In this document: one piece after another, positions 15,903 to 20,152 of the stretch
Layout: every line of letters begins with the position of its first letter
Numbering within the stretch: the stretch's first letter is position 1
Source of the DNA: Coriobacteriia bacterium
GTDB taxonomy: Bacteria; Actinomycetota; Coriobacteriia; Anaerosomatales; Anaerosomataceae
Direction: 5' to 3'
Assembly: GCA_016938395.1 (NCBI GenBank)
Contig: JAFGUS010000066.1
Span: forward strand, 1-20,152
DNA length: 20,152 bases
Position numbers and translations under genes: made by a program
Notes under the pieces: generated by a model
Databases searched by the model: none
What the model saw: the letters and a program-made list of their open reading frames with translations, nothing else
Told to the model about the DNA's origin: nothing

Positions 15903-16535
15903 CTAGTGCTCCGTCTCCTTCCAGGCAAAGATGATCTTGCTCGGAGAGAAGTTGTAGATGTTGGCCAGATAGGCGTGGACCATCGTGAACACGATGAACA
16001 CCCACATCATGAAGTAGTGGACGATCCGCATGTTCATCGGACCGCCGACCATGTCGACACCGCCAGCGAAGAGGCCCCAGTTCATCGTGGGCCCGTAGAT
16101 CGAGAAGCCGGTGTACGCCATGAAGTACGTCAGCGGGATCGTCGCCAGGTACGCGATCTTCTGGAGCGATCCGTACTTGGCCGAGATCACGGCCTCCTTG
16201 CGCAGGAACAGGTAGTACTTGACCGTTTGCCAGAACTGGTGACGGTTCTTCGCCTGCGGCAGCCAGTTCTTAATGTCCGTGTCCACCTCACGGCTTCCCA
16301 GGTCGACCGCGGTCTTCACGAAGAAGGCGGCGATGATGCGGAAGGTGAGGGTGATGAGGATCACGTACATTGCAACGAAGTGCATGCCACGGGCCACACC
16401 CATGAACCCGCCGAAGAACGGGAAGTGGATGTAGAAGCCCGAGAAGGCGAGCATGACCATGCAGATCAGGTTGATCCAGTGAGTGATCACGAATACGAGC
16501 GGGTGTGCCTCGCGGTAGTGTGCGCTCCCGGCCAT
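15903..16535 (-). CDS. hyaC: Ni/Fe-hydrogenase b-type cytochrome subunit
   Basis: Integral membrane diheme cytochrome b that takes electrons from the hydrogenase small subunit and passes them to the quinone pool. The 210-residue product has four hydrophobic segments (about 12-36, 51-72, 124-146, 168-192). Likely heme ligands are His19 in ITHWIN, His52 in RGMHFV, His173 in RIVHY and His187 in MVHAYL. The ATG directly abuts the TAA of the read-through large-subunit frame, with GGGGTG a few bases upstream inside that frame. Such tight coupling is itself evidence that the large subunit is read to the TAA rather than stopping at the internal TGA. Length and order match the small-large-cytochrome-protease operons of group 1 uptake hydrogenases. 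Confidence 0.92.
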   Translation of the reverse strand: MAGSAHYREAHPLVFVITHWINLICMVMLAFSGFYIHFPFFGGFMGVARGMHFVAMYVILITLTFRIIAAFFVKTAVDLGSREVDTDIKNWLPQAKNRHQFWQTVKYYLFLRKEAVISAKYGSLQKIAYLATIPLTYFMAYTGFSIYGPTMNWGLFAGGVDMVGGPMNMRIVHYFMMWVFIVFTMVHAYLANIYNFSPSKIIFAWKETEH

Positions 16536-18203
16536 TTACATCACCCCCATCCGGCTGGTCATGAAGGTTGACTCCTTGCCGGTCCTCGGTTCAATCACGT
16601 GAACCGCACAACCGATTCAAGGATCGAAGCTGTGGGCGATGCGGAGCTGCTCGAGCGGCTTCTCGACATCGACGCACGGTGAACCGACGAGGGACTCTTC
16701 CATCGGGCCACGGACGCCACCGGCGTCGCGCGGTGCGATGTTCCATGTGGTGGGAGCGACGACCTGGTAGTGGTCGATCTTCCCGCCGCTGATGCCCTCC
16801 CAGTGTGCAACGGAGCCGCGCGGCGCCTCCCAGGCGCCAACGCCCTTACCGTCCTTCTTGCTCGCGCCCTGCCAGAACTTGGCGTCGCCGCCCTTGAGCG
16901 CAGCGATGAGCTCGTTGACCCACACGAGCGCCAGGTCGGCGACGTACGCAGCCTCGAGGTTACGGGCTGCGACGCGACCAAGCAGGGACACCAGGATCTC
17001 GGGCTTGCCGGGCACGCCGAGCGCTTCCAGCGTGGAGTCGATCAGCGCCGCCGGGGTACGGACACCCTCGGCTCCGCTGGCGACGTCCATGCCGCCCTTC
17101 TCATGCAGGTAGGCGACCACCATGCGAGCGAGCGGACCGGACTCGGTCGACAGCTCCTTGCAGCGGACGGCCTTGCCGTACGAGTACTTGTCGTTCTCGT
17201 CGTAGCCGGTGAACTTGACCTTGGTCTCGCCTTCCTTCGGGTTGAGCCCGCTCTTGGACGAATACCAGGAGTGCTCCACGTACTCGGTCACGTCGTCGGG
17301 GCTCACGTCTTCTACCGCAAGACCCTTGGCGAAACCGCGCGGCAGGTACCGCTCTTCGGGAACGAGGCCGCTCTTTTCGAACACGCCCCAGCTCAGGAAG
17401 TTGCCCACGCCGCCGCCATAACCGGCCGTATCGATGATGAACGGCGCGATTGCGAGTGTGTCGGGGACCATCGCGGTGTCGACGAACTCCTTGACGCGGA
17501 TGAACCGGTACAGGATGTCGTCGAGCTTCTCCACAGTGGGAACGAACGCCGTGCCGCCCGGTACCGACGTCATCGGGTGCGAGAACTTGCCCGCGATGAT
17601 GGCGACGATCTCGTTGGCGACCGCCTGGACCTCGAGAGCCTCGAGGTAGTGGGCGGTGGCGATCAGGTCCAGCTCCGGCGGAAGCACGTAGCCGGGGTGG
17701 TCCCAGTAGTGGTTGCTGAAGATGGAGAGCTGGCCGTTGTCGACGAACGCCTTGAGCCGGGTGGCCACAGCGCCGAAGTCGGCGGGACGGGTTCCGGCGG
17801 CCTGGGCAAGCGAGTAGGTGTCGGCGATGTTCGCCGAGAGCGCGTTCACGGGGCTGACGTAGTCGAGTGCGGTCAGGTGGTAGAACCACAGGATGTGGCT
17901 GTGTAGGAACTGCGCCGCCTCAAGCAGGTTGCGGACGAGGCGACCGCCCTCGGGGATCGTGATTCCGAGTGCGTTTTCCGTGGCCTGAGCCGACGCGTGG
18001 CTGTGCGAGATCGGGCAAACACCGCAGATGCGCTGCGAGATGTAGAACGCATCTTCAGGGCTCCGGTCCAGAAGCACGGTCTCCATGCCGCGGTACAGCT
18101 GGCCGGAAACCCACGCATCGACGACCTTGCCGTTCTCAACTTCGCACTCGAGCCGAAGGTGACCTTCGATTCGGGTGATCGGATCGATGATTGCGCGAGC
18201 CAC
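16536..18203 (-). CDS. hyaB: [NiFeSe] hydrogenase large subunit, selenocysteine-containing
   Basis: Catalytic subunit holding the Ni-Fe site that splits H2. A plain reading stops at TGA 16617-16619 after 528 residues, ending in HSFDP. That removes the essential second nickel motif. Read as selenocysteine, residue 529 gives DP-Sec-IGCAVH (Sec529, Cys532, His535), then a 20-residue tail and TAA at 16536-16538: 555 residues in all, normal for the family. The first motif RICGVCPISH supplies Cys60 and Cys63, and RIEGH (11-15) is intact. The tail would be removed after His535 by the HyaD protease. The GTG start shares one base with the small-subunit TAG and has GGGAGG upstream. In Desulfovibrio enzymes (hysA) Sec in this place is a Ni ligand. 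The alternative, a sequencing error in a Cys codon, is less likely given the SECIS-like hairpin and the small-subunit match. Confidence 0.93.
16580..16614 (-). promoter_or_regulatory. Candidate bacterial SECIS element
   Basis: On the minus strand, just after the TGA, a perfect 7-bp stem (CGGTTCA/TGAACCG, 16600-16606 with 16587-16593) carries a six-base loop CGTGAT with G at its second position. An outer 4-bp stem CGGT/ACCG (16611-16614 with 16580-16583) lies across a small internal loop. The apical loop begins 17 bases after the TGA. Upper stem, small loop with an early G, and this spacing agree with the known bacterial SECIS pattern that recruits SelB. Confidence 0.75.
16617..16619 (-). other. 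Recoded UGA (selenocysteine codon)
   Basis: TGA at the position of the first cysteine of the C-terminal DPCxxCxxH nickel motif. The frame stays open for 26 more codons, which encode the rest of that motif and a maturation tail. TGA ends xseB, degV, hemY copy 2, the phosphatase, tkt, the kinase and hyaD normally, so the code is standard and this is site-specific recoding. Confidence 0.9.
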
Positions 18204-19423
18204 TACTTATCGCCTCCCTTCTTTGCTCCGTGCTTGCGATCGTAGACCTTCATCTCCTCGACGGGAGGTCCGTCCGGTCCGATGCGACCGGCGGCCTTCA
18301 TGCCGAGTCCATGCGCCACAAGCGCCGCCGCGGCAACGCCGCCGACGACAGCACCAACACTGCCGGGCTGCACGTAACCGAGCGCGTCGCCCATCTCCAT
18401 GCTCGAGAGGCGCTTGAAGAACGGCGTGCCGTTGTCGACCCAGTTGAGGCCGCCACAGCCGATGCAGGGGGCGCCGGAGGCGACACACCAGCTGACCGAG
18501 CGGTTCCAACGGGTGATCGGGCACTGTGTGAAGGTCTGCGGGCCCTTGCAGCCCATCTTGTACAGGCAGTATCCCTTGGCCTCTTCTTCGCTGCCGAACT
18601 CGGTAACGAAGTTGCCGTTCTCGAAGTGGCCGCGACGCGGGCAGTTGTCGTGGATGGTGGAGCCCACGACATACTCGGGATAGTTGAGCGTGACGCTCTG
18701 TCCGGTGTAGCGTTCCGTGTAGCTGCGCTGAATAAGTGCCGTCTTGGCGAGGAACGTCGCCGGATCGTCATCGGCCACAAGCAGCCACTGGACGACCATG
18801 GCGACGACCCACTCAGGGCTCGTCGGGCAGCAGGGCAGGTTCACGACTGGGGTCTTGACACCGACCTTGTCGAGGTACGCCTGCACGCCAGTCGCACCGG
18901 CCGGGTTCGGGTAGCCGTACAGCCAGCCGCCGTCGACCGCGCATGCGCCGATCGCGAGGATCGCGTCGGCACCTTCGGCGGCCTCCTGCAACACGTCGAT
19001 ACCCTTCTTGCCGGCGACGAGCAGTGTGTTGCCATCCTCGCCCGTCATGACGGCGCCTTCGTAGATCAGCAGATAGCCGCCCTGGGCGATAGTGTCCGCG
19101 ATGTTCTGCTCGGCGTACTCACCGGCAGCGGCCATGATCGTCTCGATGTAGTTGATCGAGAGGATCTCGAGGACGATCGTGGCGACGTCGGGTGAGTCGA
19201 CCTGGGCCATGGACTCAGTGCAGCCGGAACATGAACCGCCGTTGAGCCAGAGCGCGGGCTTGAGCTTTGAGCCCTTCTCGACTGCGGCGGCGATTGCCGG
19301 TGCGGCAGCCTCGGACAACCCGAGCATCGCAGCGACGTAGCTGCAGTACTTCAGGAAGTCGCGACGGCTCACACCGCGAACCGCGAGCAGGTCGTAGATC
19401 GCACCGTGCGCCTCTTGCGCCAT
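18203..19423 (-). CDS. hyaA: [NiFeSe] hydrogenase small subunit, Tat-exported
   Basis: Electron-transfer subunit with three iron-sulfur clusters. The 406-residue product begins with a twin-arginine signal (SRRDFLK at 19-25, hydrophobic to about 47), so the enzyme faces outside the cytoplasmic membrane. Proximal cluster: Cys65, Cys68, Cys161, Cys199. Distal cluster: His258, Cys261, Cys286, Cys292. Medial cluster: Cys301, Cys320, Cys323 plus Cys313 in SWCV. Ordinary [NiFe] enzymes have Pro at that last place and a [3Fe-4S] cluster; four cysteines predict [4Fe-4S], the pattern of [NiFeSe] enzymes (HysB). A C-terminal hydrophobic stretch (about 355-375) is the usual anchor next to cytochrome b. 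I use the ATG at 19423, eight bases after AAGGAGG; the ATG three codons earlier is too close to it. Confidence 0.93.
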   Translation of the reverse strand: MAQEAHGAIYDLLAVRGVSRRDFLKYCSYVAAMLGLSEAAAPAIAAAVEKGSKLKPALWLNGGSCSGCTESMAQVDSPDVATIVLEILSINYIETIMAAAGEYAEQNIADTIAQGGYLLIYEGAVMTGEDGNTLLVAGKKGIDVLQEAAEGADAILAIGACAVDGGWLYGYPNPAGATGVQAYLDKVGVKTPVVNLPCCPTSPEWVVAMVVQWLLVADDDPATFLAKTALIQRSYTERYTGQSVTLNYPEYVVGSTIHDNCPRRGHFENGNFVTEFGSEEEAKGYCLYKMGCKGPQTFTQCPITRWNRSVSWCVASGAPCIGCGGLNWVDNGTPFFKRLSSMEMGDALGYVQPGSVGAVVGGVAAAALVAHGLGMKAAGRIGPDGPPVEEMKVYDRKHGAKKGGDK

Positions 19424-19477
19424 GCCATACACCTCCTTGGTGTTGGAACGGAGCCAACATGCAACGTGAATACGTGA

Positions 19478-19492
19478 AGCCGGTTACCGGCT
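19478..19492. promoter_or_regulatory. Palindrome AGCCGGT-T-ACCGGCT upstream of hyaA
   Basis: Perfect 7-base arms around one base, 55 bases before the hyaA start codon. Its 13-base core GCCGGTNACCGGC recurs in the acs leader at 2960-2972. Fits a dimer-bound operator or a leader hairpin; the binding protein is unknown. Confidence 0.45.
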
Positions 19493-19647
19493 CGGCAAGC
19501 GCGCGTTGCTCCTCCTTTCTCTCTCGCGCGTGGACACTGGCAGCCTTGAACGCGACGACGTGCCGCGCGCGACCGGAGGCCGCGTCGCCGCAAGGCAAAC
19601 GTAGGGAAGGTGCCGAAGTCCCAGATGGTGGTATTCGACATGAGTGT

Positions 19648-19663
19648 GGGGCAGACCTGCCCC
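19648..19663. promoter_or_regulatory. Palindrome GGGGCAG-AC-CTGCCCC
   Basis: Perfect 7-base arms around a two-base centre in the hydrogenase/DUF2249 intergenic region. Symmetric and compact, so more like a protein-binding site than a terminator; the two-base centre is too short for an RNA loop without opening pairs. Confidence 0.4.
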
Positions 19664-19991
19664 GGGGGTCACATCAACGTGGTCGGCCGGGGCCGTACGC
19701 TCTTGGCGGGGGAGGCGGGGATACCGCACCGGCGCTGAATGAGCGCCGGAGATCAGGCGGGGTACGTGTCGAAGGCGCGCCCGAGCGCGCTGGCACCGTG
19801 CGTCCCATGATCCCCTCGGTGGGTGTTCCGATCCCTCCAGTGTAGGATACTTTAACGTGTTACGGGCGTCTATGTGAAGTGGGGCACATCCCGCCCGGTC
19901 GGCCCGCGCGGATATGGGCAGGTCGTGCAGGAATCACGAAGCGCGCGTCCAATCTTCATAAGCAGAGGGTCGGGGCGGAGGGCGGAGAGGC

Positions 19992-20152
19992 GTGGCTCAC
20001 TCAGCACAGGGACTCGTGATCGACGTGCGCGGTGTCACTCCCGCGATGCGCCGCCCCATCGTTTTCGCTGTCGTGGACCGGATGCTGGAGATGGACTCGA
20101 CGGACAGCATCGTGGTCATCTGTGAGCACGACCCCTCGGGTCTGGGCTACCA
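19992..20152 (+). CDS. DUF2249-like protein, partial (runs off the window)
   Basis: Only the first 53 codons are present. The reading frame from the GTG at 19992 gives a pattern resembling DUF2249, a small TusA-like fold: VIDVRGVTPAMRRPIVFAVV, then a hydrophobic strand SIVVICEHDPSGLGY. The EHDP turn corresponds to the family's DHDP-x-x-L-x-Y motif. GGAG lies four bases before the GTG; a second in-frame GTG at 20016 is possible. DUF2249 domains are often found near hemerythrin-like proteins and respiratory or nitrosative-stress genes, but their function is not established. It is divergent from the hydrogenase operon and may share its control region. Family call is by eye on a fragment. Confidence 0.6.
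   Translation, partial: MAHSAQGLVIDVRGVTPAMRRPIVFAVVDRMLEMDSTDSIVVICEHDPSGLGY

Larger units (their letters stand above)
19424..19991. other. 568-bp divergent regulatory region, hydrogenase / DUF2249
   Basis: No convincing gene. Inverted repeats seen: TGTTGG/CCAACA hairpin (19441-19459) right before the hyaA ribosome-binding site; AGCCGGT-T-ACCGGCT (19478-19492); GGGGCAG-AC-CTGCCCC (19648-19663); an 8-bp hairpin CCGGCGCT/AGCGCCGG (19729-19749); GCGCGC pairs at 19775-19790. A short AT-richer island at 19841-19866 (TGTAGGATACTTTAACGTG onward) stands out from the GC background and is the best promoter candidate for either direction, but no good -35/-10 pair can be assigned. The hydrogenase transcript probably has a long, structured 5' leader. 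Confidence 0.5.

Noticed and set aside
15276..16571. Open frame of 431 codons on the plus strand
   Set aside because: Antisense to the protease and cytochrome genes; composition typical of a shadow frame.
16617..16619. General reassignment of TGA to an amino acid
   Set aside because: Seven genes in the window end normally at TGA at their family's usual length.
16617..18203. Truncated or pseudogenised hydrogenase large subunit
   Set aside because: The frame after the TGA keeps the exact catalytic motif and tail, the rest of the operon is intact, and a SECIS-like hairpin is present. Selenocysteine explains this better than decay.
19625..19738. Possible 37-codon gene containing the shared CATCAACGTGGT box
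   Set aside because: No ribosome-binding site at good spacing. The matching frame in the acs leader has a stop just upstream and no start codon. The similarity is better explained at the DNA or RNA level.
1..20152. CRISPR arrays, insertion sequences, prophage or integration sites
   Set aside because: No regularly spaced repeats, transposase-like genes or terminal inverted repeats seen on either strand.

Overview
High-GC (mid-60s %) bacterial chromosome segment, densely packed with genes. It is most plausibly an anaerobic or microaerobic actinobacterium of the Coriobacteriia/OPB41 kind. This is an inference from base composition, frequent GTG starts and gene content; no rRNA or marker gene here proves it.

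Layout. (1) 4-2820 (+): xseA-xseB-HIT-degV, four almost overlapping genes (exonuclease VII, a histidine-triad nucleotide-binding protein, a fatty-acid-binding DegV protein), closed by a strong UUCG-loop hairpin. (2) 2821-3300: a 480-bp gene-free leader rich in inverted repeats, then acs (AMP-forming acetyl-CoA synthetase). (3) 5412-10543 (+): a heme operon hemE-hemH followed by two tandem, diverged copies of a HemY-type porphyrinogen oxidase. (4) An inositol-monophosphatase-family gene on the minus strand, convergent with the heme operon and divergent from a full-length transketolase. (5) 13430-15237 (+): an OmpR-type response regulator and its HAMP/HisKA sensor kinase. (6) 15219-19423 (-): a membrane-bound uptake hydrogenase operon in the order small subunit, large subunit, cytochrome b, maturation protease. 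(7) A 568-bp divergent regulatory region, then the start of a DUF2249-like gene that runs off the right edge.

Main discovery: the hydrogenase large subunit appears to stop at a TGA exactly where the family has the first cysteine of its C-terminal nickel-binding motif (DPCxxCxxH). Reading through this TGA gives DP-U-IGCAVH, then 20 further residues, then a TAA that abuts the start codon of the cytochrome b gene. A stem-loop fitting the bacterial SECIS pattern starts a few bases after the TGA. The small subunit also carries an extra cysteine at the position where ordinary [NiFe] enzymes have proline at the medial cluster, which is the known companion change in [NiFeSe] hydrogenases. Together these make a convincing selenocysteine-containing [NiFeSe] hydrogenase of the membrane-bound, cytochrome-b-linked type. 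A standard gene caller would truncate it and lose the catalytic C-terminus. TGA is an ordinary stop in seven other genes here, so this is local recoding.

Possible functional links: the hydrogenase would feed H2 electrons through a diheme cytochrome b into the quinone pool, and the heme operon supplies its cofactor. Acs fits acetate-based carbon metabolism. Two short motifs are shared between the acs leader and the hydrogenase upstream region and may hint at co-regulation; this is speculative.
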